Source of the DNA: Verrucomicrobiales bacterium
GTDB taxonomy: Bacteria; Verrucomicrobiota; Verrucomicrobiia; Limisphaerales; UBA11320
DNA: 13,119 nt
Direction: 5' to 3'
Assembly: GCA_003452185.1 (NCBI GenBank)
Contig: DMJJ01000131.1
Span: 1 to 13,119, forward strand
Positions 1-7,010 of this stretch are shown here, one piece after another. The notes below the pieces were generated by a model. That model had not been told where the DNA came from and searched no databases. It saw nothing but the letters and a program-made list of their open reading frames with translations. A program made the translations under genes and the position numbers. Position 1 is the first letter of the stretch. Every line of letters starts with the position of its first letter.

Positions 1-266
1 GCCTCCGGGAATCGCTCCCGGATCAGCTTGCGGATCCGGACCACCGCCTCCGGAGGCTGAAGACGGCGAAGAACCCGGCGTTCGACGCCATCCAACAATT
101 CAAGCCAGTCCTCCAGCGGCGGCTCGGGGTGCGGGGCCCATTGGTCGAACCGCCGATGGCGGATAAAGAAGCTCCATTTGTCCCCCGTCTGCTCGGCATA
201 GATCTGGAACTTTTCGCCCGACTCCTCGTCGCGACGGTTCCAGCAGATTTGTCCACGTCCGCTCAT
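1..266 (-). CDS. Small conserved-looking hypothetical protein (C-terminus beyond window)
   Basis: The reading frame opens with ATG at 266-264 and runs off the left edge, giving 88 complete codons. The product begins MSGRGQICWNRRDEESGEKF and is rich in Trp, Arg and Glu, with no signal peptide or membrane segment, so it is probably cytoplasmic. An acidic/aromatic stretch near residues 51-60 (LEDWLELLDG) is followed by an Arg-rich, helix-prone tail. I do not recognise a characterised family and assign no function. Its ATG overlaps the ispF TGA as ATGA, which points to translational coupling. A purine-rich GGAGG lies a few bases upstream inside ispF, so it is one of only two genes here with a plausible Shine-Dalgarno site. 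Codon use resembles its neighbours, so it looks like a genuine gene. Confidence 0.7.
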   Translation of the reverse strand, partial: MSGRGQICWNRRDEESGEKFQIYAEQTGDKWSFFIRHRRFDQWAPHPEPPLEDWLELLDGVERRVLRRLQPPEAVVRIRKLIRERFPE

Positions 267-748
267 GCCTCCTCCGGAAGTTCGATGCTGGCCACCGCCA
301 TGGCGGCAATCCCCTCCTGCCGCCCGATGAAGCCAAGGGTTTCGTTGGTCGTCGCCTTGATCCCGACCCGCTTCGCCGGAATCCCAAGCGCCGCGCCGAC
401 CCGCTCCTTCATGGACGCGATGTGCGGGGCGATTTTCGGCCGCTCGGCCATCAGGGTGGCATCCACGTTGACGATCCGTCCCCCGCGGGCCACGACCTGC
501 CGGCCAGCCTCGGCGAGAAACACGTGGCTCGGCGCCCCTTTCCAACGGGGGTCGGTGTTGGGAAAAAAGTGGCCGATGTCGCTCTCCCCCAGCGCCCCCA
601 GCACGGCGTCCGTAATCGCGTGGCTCAGGGCATCGGCATCCGAATGCCCGTCCAGCCCCTTCGTGTGAGGGATCTCCACACACCCCAGCACCAGCTTGCG
701 GCCCTCCACCAGCTGGTGCACATCATATCCAATGCCGACCCGTTGCAT
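263..748 (-). CDS. ispF: 2-C-methyl-D-erythritol 2,4-cyclodiphosphate synthase (IspF)
   Basis: This is the MEP-pathway enzyme that cyclises CDP-methylerythritol 2-phosphate to MEcPP, releasing CMP, in the cytoplasm on the way to IPP and DMAPP. The protein has 161 residues, the usual family length. The N-terminal GYDVH motif supplies metal ligands Asp9 and His11. GHSDADALSH (34-43) supplies His35, Ser36 and the third metal ligand His43. The C-terminal ATTNETLGFIGRQEG (132-146) is the family's CDP-binding/trimer region with the Thr-Glu pair at 133 and 136. The start is fixed by the conserved N-terminus beginning directly at the ATG. It lies 46 bp downstream of the large heme/HEAT gene, with a putative promoter in that gap ending only six bases before the ATG. 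No ispD is in the window. The identification is secure. Confidence 0.97.
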   Translation of the reverse strand: MQRVGIGYDVHQLVEGRKLVLGCVEIPHTKGLDGHSDADALSHAITDAVLGALGESDIGHFFPNTDPRWKGAPSHVFLAEAGRQVVARGGRIVNVDATLMAERPKIAPHIASMKERVGAALGIPAKRVGIKATTNETLGFIGRQEGIAAMAVASIELPEEA

Positions 749-754
749 GCCGCC

Positions 755-782
755 AGTATAGAATCCGGGGCGGCTCCACCAA
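755..782 (-). promoter_or_regulatory. Putative sigma70-type promoter for ispF, abutting the start codon
   Basis: Read on the minus strand, TTGGTG (782-777) and TATACT (760-755) are separated by 16 bp. The -10 element is one mismatch from TATAAT; the -35 is weaker. Only six bases separate the -10 from the ispF ATG at 748, so the predicted transcription start falls on or next to the start codon and the mRNA would be leaderless. This is inferred from sequence alone; ispF may also be reached by read-through from the upstream gene. Confidence 0.45.
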
Positions 783-794
783 GGATTTTCCCGG

Positions 795-3700
795 TTACTT
801 GAGGCTCGAGAGAAACTCCACCAGGTTGCGGAGGTCCTGTTTCGTCAGGATTTGTCGCAGCTCCTCAGGCATGGGGGAGAGCCCCCGCTCCCGGGTCGCG
901 ATCTTCGACTTCGCCACATGGAGCATCCCTTCCTCCGGGGAGTTGATCTCCAGCTCGGTGTCGGTCTCCTTTTTCAGCTGGCCCGCATAGGCGCTCCCAT
1001 CCTTCAACGTCACCAGCACCGTCTCAAACCCGGCGGCGATCTGGCGGTTGGGTGCCACGATCGATTCCAGGACGTACTCGCGCGGCTTCCGGGTGATGAT
1101 CCCCGTGAGCTCCGGCCCCACCTCGCCCCCCTCCCCGCGCACCTTGTGGCAGCGGACGCATGCAACGTCCGCTCGCTCCAGAAAGACCTTCCGCCCCGCC
1201 TCGATCTCCCCCCCCTCGAGGCACTCCCGGTACTGGCCGATCGAGTCATCCCCCTTGCGAGCCGCATCGAAGGCCTTCAGCCGGGTCTTGATCCCGGGAT
1301 CCGCCCGACGCCCTGCCGCCTCAAGGAGGTCGAGCTGCACCGCGGCGGGCACTTTCCCGGCCAGCAGCCTCTCCATCCATTCCTGAAGGAGCGGGTCGAC
1401 GCCCGGGTCCTTCAACCCCCCCAGCGTCGAGAAGGCAGCCTGCTTCTCCCCGATCGATCCTGACTCCAGGGTCCGGGCCAACCGCTGCAACGCCTCACCC
1501 CCTCCCGACTCCCCCTGGAATCGGGTGGCATCCTTGCGCAACTCCTCGTTCGGGTCCGCCGCCGCCAGCTGCACCGCCTTGGTGAACTTCGGATCCTTGA
1601 GCTTCCCCAGCGCCTTCAACGCCTCGCGGCGTCCCCCCACCCCTGCCTCGCTGTTCGACACCAGGGCGAAGAGGGCCTCTCCCGCACCCTTCTCCCCCCA
1701 GGCCGAGGCGAGACGTGCCGCCTCCGCAGCAACCTCCGTGGGTTGGGTCGGGGCGAGCCATGCAGCCAGGGCCGCGGAGGCCGCCCTCTGGGCGATCCCC
1801 CCGTCGCGCGGCGGCACCGGGCGCCAGAGCCCCGTGACCGCGTCCCTCCCGGACGGGGCCGCCCATTGGCCGAGTCGCTGGAGCGCCTCGGCACGGATCG
1901 GTGTCGGGGTCGCGTCGCTCAAGGCGACACGAACCAACACTCCGGCCTCCGCCTCCCCGCCGATCCGGTAGTTGGCATTCACCACCCGACGCCAAAGCGC
2001 AATCGAACGGCCCTTCTCCCCCATCAGGGAGGCCACGGCCGGGAGCGCCCCGGGAACCGGCAGATCGGTGATCGCCCGCGCGGCCTCCGTCACCAGCTCC
2101 GGCTGCGGATCCTTCAGGAACCCGGCCAGCCGGGGGCTGGAGAGCCGGCGCAGGGCCACGATCGCCACCCGGCGCACCTCCTCCACCGGGTCGGATGCCA
2201 GGGCTGCCAAGGCCGGCTCGTCGGCCAGCCCCGCCAGGCCAAGCACCGCGGCGTGACGAACGTACGGGTCGCCGGCAGCGGCATTCGCCCGCGCGAGGTC
2301 GATAAACACGGAGCCAGTTCCCGCCACCTTGAGCTTCGCGAGGGCCATCCCGGCCAGGAAACGAACGCGCGGCTCGGCGTCCCGGGTCAGGGAGGCAAGG
2401 GCCCCCGAGGCCTCCTTCCACCCGGCCTCGCCCAACGCCTTGGCCGCCTCTCCACGAAGCTCAGGGGCGGCATCCGCCAGCCCACGGAGGAATACCGAAG
2501 CGAGCTCCCGACGACGACTCGGGGAAGCCTCCCGGCGAAATCGCTGACCCAATCCCCAGTAGGCATGGACCTTCGCCATGAGGTCCCCCTTCGATTTCAA
2601 CACCCCCTTGAAGGCCGACTCCCCCGGGGCTCCCTTGTCGACCAACGCGAACTGCGCCCGCAGGCGGATCCGCTGATCGGCATGCGAGAGCAGCTTCACC
2701 AGCTCCCCGACCGAACGCTTTTCAAAGCCCGCGGCCAGCAGATCACGGGTCTCCAGGCGGAGCGGGTCCTTGGCCATCGCGGGATCCCCGATCCGGTAGA
2801 TGCGCCCCTTGCCGGTCTTGTCCCAGCCCTCCACCCAATCCGACACATAGACGCCGCCGTCCGGGCCGATCTCCACATCGGTCGAGAGGATCTCAGACAC
2901 CAGATGATCCCGGTCCACCATCTCCCAACCCGCCCCCTTCGGCTTCAGGGCAAAGGAGTGAACCCCCGACCCACGTCCTCCCGTGAAGTCGCAGAGGAAG
3001 AAATGATGTCGATACCGCTCCGGAAGCCCCGTCCCCGGATCGTGCGCCAGCCCGGCCGGGCCGCTGGCGATCGTCGCGATGGGGGGAAGGATGTACGACG
3101 GCTGCCCCTCGCCCGAGGGATAACACATCTTCTCCGCAATCCAGGGTCCGCGGGAGTTCGGACGATCGATGAACTGGAACCCGATATGCCATCCCGAGTC
3201 CCCCCCCTCCACCAGGGAAACCCAGCGGGCGGGGTCGCCCCCGTCGGAATTGTTGTCGCCGGTGAACCAGTTTCCGAATTCATCAAAGGCGATCTCCTCC
3301 GGGTTTCGCAACCCCCGGGCGACGATCTCAAGCCCCGAGCCATCGAACTCGCAGCGGTAGAACGCCCCGCACTCCGGGTTCGACACCGTCCGGCCATCCG
3401 GGGTGACGATATGGGCGCCACGGTCTCCGATCGTGAAATAGAGCCGGCCATCCGGTCCGACCGTCAGCCCGTGGAGATCGTGCCCCAGGAACCCCACCCG
3501 CACCCCGAACCCCTGGAGGAGCGAGTCGCGTTTTTCCGCGATTCCATCCCCGTCGTGATCCTGGAGCCGCCAGAGGTGGGGGATGTCGGCAAAGTAAACG
3601 CTCCCACGCCAGGCCAGCACCCCCGAGGCGAGCCCGTCGGGGATGGCGTTGTATCCGTCGGAGAAGATCGTAGCCCGGTCCGCATGTCCCGAACCGGAGG

Positions 3701-4178
3701 AATCCCACACCTTGCGGACCCGGTCCGACATACGGGTGTAGTTCGTGATCCGGGCCCCCTCATGGCGGCGCATGATGGCCACCCGCTCCTCCACGGACTG
3801 GGAGGCAAGCTCCTCGTCGAGCCAGTCCATGTGGCTTCGAATGTCGGTCACCCCGTCGCTGTGGCGGAAGGTCTCCACGACGTAGCACTTCCCCTGGTCG
3901 TCGAAGTTGAAGGCGACGATGTTGGCCGTCAGCGGCTCCGCCGCCCAGAGCTCCGCCTGGAGGCCGGAGGCGAGCCGGAACTTCTTGATCGCCATCTCCC
4001 CATCTTTGGAGGCGGCCGCCACCTTGGCCCCGGCGCTTCCCCCCCCGAACGACTCGACCCCGTCCGCCCCCCACACGGCGGCTCCCGGGGTGGAGATCAG
4101 GGCAAAAAAAACGGCCCATCGCAGGGCCCGACTCACATGGCATGTAATCATGGCAACAAGTACGCTCGAGGCGACCAT
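795..4178 (-). CDS. Exported PVC-type membrane-bound dehydrogenase with HEAT-like repeats and C-terminal c-type heme domain
   Basis: The 1127-residue protein starts with a Sec-type signal (hydrophobic WAVFFALISTPGAAVWG at 21-37), so it acts outside the cytoplasmic membrane. Residues about 60-465 are the beta-propeller 'Pir/Verr' dehydrogenase domain. It shows the Ca-loop-like DHDGDG (207-212), HDLHGL, GDNNSDGGD and VYVSDWVEGWDKTGKGRIYR blocks of glucose/sorbosone-dehydrogenase-like proteins. Residues about 490-960 are Ala/Leu-rich HEAT-like helical repeats (for example VRRVAIVALRRL). The last 140 residues form the PVC-type heme domain, with CVRCH (Cys1007, Cys1010, His1011) and a candidate axial Met near 1103. 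The likely role is periplasmic oxidation, perhaps of a sugar or other organic compound, passing electrons to a cytochrome; the substrate is unknown. A start at Met10 (4151) would give a more compact signal peptide. Neither start has a clear ribosome site. Confidence 0.93.
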   Translation of the reverse strand: MVASSVLVAMITCHVSRALRWAVFFALISTPGAAVWGADGVESFGGGSAGAKVAAASKDGEMAIKKFRLASGLQAELWAAEPLTANIVAFNFDDQGKCYVVETFRHSDGVTDIRSHMDWLDEELASQSVEERVAIMRRHEGARITNYTRMSDRVRKVWDSSGSGHADRATIFSDGYNAIPDGLASGVLAWRGSVYFADIPHLWRLQDHDGDGIAEKRDSLLQGFGVRVGFLGHDLHGLTVGPDGRLYFTIGDRGAHIVTPDGRTVSNPECGAFYRCEFDGSGLEIVARGLRNPEEIAFDEFGNWFTGDNNSDGGDPARWVSLVEGGDSGWHIGFQFIDRPNSRGPWIAEKMCYPSGEGQPSYILPPIATIASGPAGLAHDPGTGLPERYRHHFFLCDFTGGRGSGVHSFALKPKGAGWEMVDRDHLVSEILSTDVEIGPDGGVYVSDWVEGWDKTGKGRIYRIGDPAMAKDPLRLETRDLLAAGFEKRSVGELVKLLSHADQRIRLRAQFALVDKGAPGESAFKGVLKSKGDLMAKVHAYWGLGQRFRREASPSRRRELASVFLRGLADAAPELRGEAAKALGEAGWKEASGALASLTRDAEPRVRFLAGMALAKLKVAGTGSVFIDLARANAAAGDPYVRHAAVLGLAGLADEPALAALASDPVEEVRRVAIVALRRLSSPRLAGFLKDPQPELVTEAARAITDLPVPGALPAVASLMGEKGRSIALWRRVVNANYRIGGEAEAGVLVRVALSDATPTPIRAEALQRLGQWAAPSGRDAVTGLWRPVPPRDGGIAQRAASAALAAWLAPTQPTEVAAEAARLASAWGEKGAGEALFALVSNSEAGVGGRREALKALGKLKDPKFTKAVQLAAADPNEELRKDATRFQGESGGGEALQRLARTLESGSIGEKQAAFSTLGGLKDPGVDPLLQEWMERLLAGKVPAAVQLDLLEAAGRRADPGIKTRLKAFDAARKGDDSIGQYRECLEGGEIEAGRKVFLERADVACVRCHKVRGEGGEVGPELTGIITRKPREYVLESIVAPNRQIAAGFETVLVTLKDGSAYAGQLKKETDTELEINSPEEGMLHVAKSKIATRERGLSPMPEELRQILTKQDLRNLVEFLSSLK

Positions 4179-4222
4179 AACAGACGCCCCGCCCGGAGGG
4201 GAATATTCGATCGAGTCGGCGG

Positions 4223-4251
4223 TTGTCCCCCGACCCCCCGCAGGCTATTTT
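4223..4251 (+). promoter_or_regulatory. Putative promoter for the exported pseudo-peptidase gene
   Basis: TTGTCC (4223-4228), a 17-bp spacer and TATTTT (4246-4251) each match four of six consensus bases. The element lies in the 130-bp spacer between two divergent genes and would give a leader of about 50 bases before the ATG at 4309. I could not find an equally good element for the divergent minus-strand gene. Confidence 0.3.
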
Positions 4252-4277
4252 GCGGCTCTCATGGTCTAATGTGGGAC

Positions 4278-4297
4278 CGACGGCCCATCCGCCGTCG
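4278..4297. other. Small inverted repeat in the divergent spacer
   Basis: CGACGGC (4278-4284) and GCCGTCG (4291-4297) are perfect 7-bp inverted copies around a six-base loop. They end 11 bases before the ATG at 4309, inside the predicted leader. The repeat could be a leader hairpin affecting ribosome access or a regulator-binding palindrome. A seven-base repeat in GC-rich DNA may also be chance. Confidence 0.35.
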
Positions 4298-4308
4298 AAT
4301 CATAGCCG

Positions 4309-5703
4309 ATGAACACCGCTTCGCCAGCCCCCCGGGGGCATCGCAAGGCCCTTCTGCTGAGGGGCCTCCTGCTGGCTTGGCTTCTCCTCGGCCCGCCGAT
4401 CCCGCGAAGCCACGCGCTCGAAGCGGTCACGCGGATCAGCCTCACCCAACAGTTCATTGTCACGGGCATCCCGCTCCAGCCGATGCAGGGAATCCAGCAC
4501 GACCTCGACCGGGAGTACCTGGTCCTGGAGCCCGCCACCGCCGTCGTCTCGTGCGAGCGCATCAAGGAGATGCTGCTCCGGGAGCTGAAGCTCCCCGACG
4601 AATGGAAGGGGAAGATCCACCTTCGCCTCCACCCCCGGCCGCTCGACTCGGAGGATGAGGCGACTCACCTCACCATGGTCCCCAATCCCGAGGGATGGCT
4701 TTACTACCTGGATGCCCCCGACCGCCTGAGCCGGCGACGGTTCATCACCTCCATGGTCCTCGTGCTGCTTCAGGAACTCTGCAACCGGGGTGCCAAGGAG
4801 ACGCCCGGGGAATACCCCCCGTGGCTCGGGGACGGCCTGGCCGCCCATCTCGAGTCGCTTGGCATCGGGGAGCTCATGGTCGACCCGTTCAGCGGCGGGA
4901 CACGGCTTCGCCGGCACGATGGGTTTCAAAGCGCCCTTCGGGAACGGCTCCGGCGCACCCCCAGCCTCACCCTTGACCAGCTCAGCTTCCCGACCCCCGG
5001 AATGGACCCCATTCAGCGCTCCCACTACCGGGACTGTGCCCACCTCCTGACCACCGAGCTCCTCCACCTCGAGCGGGGCCCGGCTCGCATGGCGCAGATG
5101 CTCCGGCACAGCCCGGCCCACCTGAATTGGCAAACCGGGTTCCTCGACGCCTTCCAACCCGAGTTCAAACGGATGGCCGATGTCGAGAAATGGTGGGCTG
5201 TCAGCGTGGCCCACTTCATCGGGATGGAAAAGCCGAACGAACTCACCCTCCCGGAGTCGCTCGCCCAGCTGCGGGAAATCCTCGTCGTGCCGGTCCAGGT
5301 CCGAAATGCCGCCACCGGGGTGACCAACCGGTCGCTGGTTGACCTCCAGAAGGCGATCTCCGAGTGGGATCCCGACCAGCTTGACCCGATCCTCCAGAAG
5401 CGGATCAACCAACTCCAGGCCCTCCAGTGGAGGGTCGGGACACGGGTGACGGGGCTGGTCGCCCAGTATCAGAACACCCTCTCGGGGTACCTCGCCGAGC
5501 GGAAAACCGTCGGCACCTCCACCTCGCATCGGGCGCAGCCGGGAGCAAACACCAAGATATTGATCCGCAAGACCCTACGCCAGCTGACGGAGCTCGATCG
5601 GACCCGTGCCCGGATCGAGGCGGAGGAGGCCGCGCTTGAGGAAAGCCGTCGGCCCCGGCCCCCCCGGGCGATCCCCGCCGGGGGGGGATCCCCGGCTCCT
5701 TGA
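4309..5703 (+). CDS. Exported protein resembling a gluzincin metallopeptidase with a degenerate zinc site
   Basis: The protein has 464 residues. The N-terminus (KALLLRGLLLAWLLLGPP after basic residues, then PRSHA) is a signal peptide, so the protein is predicted to be exported. Around 146-180 its layout follows peptidases of the MA/gluzincin type: a hydrophobic helix ending in VLLQELCN, then about 13 residues, then PPWLGDGLAAHLE. Active relatives carry HExxH and WLxEGxA at these places. Here HExxH reads QELCN (155-159), keeping only the Glu, and the third zinc-ligand Glu is Asp175. The protein is therefore probably not a zinc peptidase and may bind a partner instead. The C-terminal part, about 340-450, is charged and helix-prone, and the tail is Pro/Gly-rich. 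A start at 4309 puts the basic n-region directly before the hydrophobic core. The function is unknown and the fold is inferred by motif. Confidence 0.8.
   Translation: MNTASPAPRGHRKALLLRGLLLAWLLLGPPIPRSHALEAVTRISLTQQFIVTGIPLQPMQGIQHDLDREYLVLEPATAVVSCERIKEMLLRELKLPDEWKGKIHLRLHPRPLDSEDEATHLTMVPNPEGWLYYLDAPDRLSRRRFITSMVLVLLQELCNRGAKETPGEYPPWLGDGLAAHLESLGIGELMVDPFSGGTRLRRHDGFQSALRERLRRTPSLTLDQLSFPTPGMDPIQRSHYRDCAHLLTTELLHLERGPARMAQMLRHSPAHLNWQTGFLDAFQPEFKRMADVEKWWAVSVAHFIGMEKPNELTLPESLAQLREILVVPVQVRNAATGVTNRSLVDLQKAISEWDPDQLDPILQKRINQLQALQWRVGTRVTGLVAQYQNTLSGYLAERKTVGTSTSHRAQPGANTKILIRKTLRQLTELDRTRARIEAEEAALEESRRPRPPRAIPAGGGSPAP
5670..5696. other. Two overlapping, mutually exclusive GC hairpins at a gene 3' end
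   Basis: GATCCCC (5670-5676) can pair with GGGGATC (5684-5690), or GCCGGGG (5677-5683) with CCCCGGC (5690-5696). Each stem is 7 bp with a loop of six or seven bases. They overlap the last codons of the upstream gene (a Gly/Pro-rich tail) and end just before the kamA promoter. No T-run follows, so this is not a canonical intrinsic terminator, but it could slow or stop transcription from upstream. Confidence 0.35.
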
Positions 5704-5727
5704 CACCCCCTCGACTGCACCTATAGT
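5700..5727 (+). promoter_or_regulatory. Strong consensus promoter for kamA, nearly leaderless
   Basis: TTGACA (5700-5705) is a perfect -35 and TATAGT (5722-5727) differs from the -10 consensus at one base; the spacer is 16 bp. The -35 overlaps the stop codon of the preceding gene. The -10 ends nine bases before the ATG at 5737, so the start site would lie zero to about three bases before it. It probably drives kamA, nth and lipM. Confidence 0.65.
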
Positions 5728-5736
5728 CCGGCCTCA

Positions 5737-6972
5737 ATGCATATGACGCCGTCAGTCCGCGACCGCGCGGACGCCGCTGAGGCATCCAAGATCGACTCCC
5801 TGAAGGCCTTCCGTTCGCCAGGCCGGGGCTTTTGGTCGGATGTGCCCGAAAGCGACTGGACCGACTGGCGGTGGCAGCTCAAGCATCGGATCACGAACCT
5901 GGCCTCCATCGAGCGCCTCATGCCCACCCTCACCCCCGAGGAACGGGCCGGGGTGCAACTCGCCAACACCAAGCTGGCGATGGCCATCACCCCCTACTTC
6001 TTCAACCTGATCGACCCGGCGGATGAACATTGCCCGATCCGCCAGCAGGTCATCCCACGGCTTGAGGAAACCCACACCGCCCCGTGGGAGATGAGCGACC
6101 CGTGTGGTGAGGACAGCCACTCCCCCGTCCCCGGGCTGGTTCACCGCTACCCGGACCGGGTCCTGTTCCTGGTCACCGACCGGTGCGCCGCCTACTGCCG
6201 CTATTGCACCCGATCCCGCCTGGTGAGCAACGCCACAGGCTACGACTTTCACCCCGAGTTTGACCGCCAGATCGACTACATCGCCCGGACCCCCTCGATC
6301 CGCGACGTCCTCCTGAGCGGCGGCGACCCGCTGCTCTTCAGCGACGAGAAGCTCGAGTACCTCCTCAGCCGGCTGCGGGCCATTCCCCACATCGAGTTCC
6401 TGCGGATCGGGACCCGCATCCCCCTCTTCCTGCCGCAGCGGATCACCCCGGCCCTCTGCGCGATGCTGAAGCAGTACCACCCCCTCTTCCTCAGCATCCA
6501 CTCAAACCATCCCCGCGAGCTCACCACCGAGGTGCGCGACGCCCTGGGGCGGCTGGCGGATGCCGGCATCCCGCTCGGTAACCAGTCGGTTCTCCTCAAG
6601 AACGTGAACGACGACGCCGGAGTGATGAAGGCTCACCTCCAGAAGCTCCTCATGTGCCGGGTCCGGCCGTACTACATCTACCAGTGCGACCTGATCGCGG
6701 GCTCCTCCCACCTCCGGGCGAGCGTCCGGCAGGGGATCCACATCATGCAGCAGCTCCGCGGGCACACGACGGGCTACGCCGTGCCGCAGTTCGTCATTGA
6801 TGCCCCCGGGGGAGGGGGAAAGGTCCCCATCAACCCGGAGTATGTCCTGAGCCACAACCAGGATCGCGTCGTGTTCCGGAACTTCGAGGGGAAGGTGTTC
6901 GAGTACCCCGAGGCGGCCGATGGGACCCCGCTGGCCCGTCCGGCCCAGATCTCCGAGACCGAGCTGGTGTAG
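5737..6972 (+). CDS. kamA: Lysine 2,3-aminomutase family radical SAM/PLP enzyme
   Basis: KamA interconverts L-alpha-lysine and L-beta-lysine using a 4Fe-4S cluster, SAM and PLP in the cytoplasm. The protein has 411 residues, close to the clostridial enzyme (416) and longer than EpmB (about 340). The cluster motif CAAYCRYC gives Cys150, Cys154 and Cys157. The PLP lysine is Lys362 in PGGGGK. The lysine-binding aspartates Asp318 (YQCDL) and Asp355 (VIDAPG), and Arg159, sit at exactly the clostridial spacing from the cluster, which favours lysine over glutamate as substrate. The structural zinc cysteines are missing: the position equivalent to Cys268 is Asp293, and the protein ends before the C-terminal CxCxxC segment. 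A second ATG at 5743 is an alternative start. No ablB acetyltransferase or epmA is nearby, so the use of beta-lysine (osmolyte, EF-P modification or catabolism) is open. Confidence 0.9.
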   Translation: MHMTPSVRDRADAAEASKIDSLKAFRSPGRGFWSDVPESDWTDWRWQLKHRITNLASIERLMPTLTPEERAGVQLANTKLAMAITPYFFNLIDPADEHCPIRQQVIPRLEETHTAPWEMSDPCGEDSHSPVPGLVHRYPDRVLFLVTDRCAAYCRYCTRSRLVSNATGYDFHPEFDRQIDYIARTPSIRDVLLSGGDPLLFSDEKLEYLLSRLRAIPHIEFLRIGTRIPLFLPQRITPALCAMLKQYHPLFLSIHSNHPRELTTEVRDALGRLADAGIPLGNQSVLLKNVNDDAGVMKAHLQKLLMCRVRPYYIYQCDLIAGSSHLRASVRQGIHIMQQLRGHTTGYAVPQFVIDAPGGGGKVPINPEYVLSHNQDRVVFRNFEGKVFEYPEAADGTPLARPAQISETELV

Positions 6973-7010
6973 CCCGCCCCCCCCGGGATTTCCCCCCCTC
7001 CTGCGCTGCC

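Noticed and set aside
1743..4658. A 971-codon open frame on the plus strand, antisense to most of the heme/HEAT gene
   Set aside because: Its translation is Arg/Pro/Gly-rich with no recognisable domain. It lies opposite a gene with clear domains, and long antisense frames are expected in GC-rich DNA with strong third-position GC.
4300..5529. A 409-codon open frame antisense to the pseudo-peptidase gene
   Set aside because: The plus-strand frame has a proper signal peptide and coherent protein features, while the antisense translation has none.
5737..6972. Assignment of the KamA-like protein as EpmB (EF-P beta-lysylation)
   Set aside because: At 411 residues it is longer than typical EpmB, it matches lysine 2,3-aminomutase spacing throughout, and no epmA or efp is adjacent. 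The EpmB assignment remains possible but is less likely.
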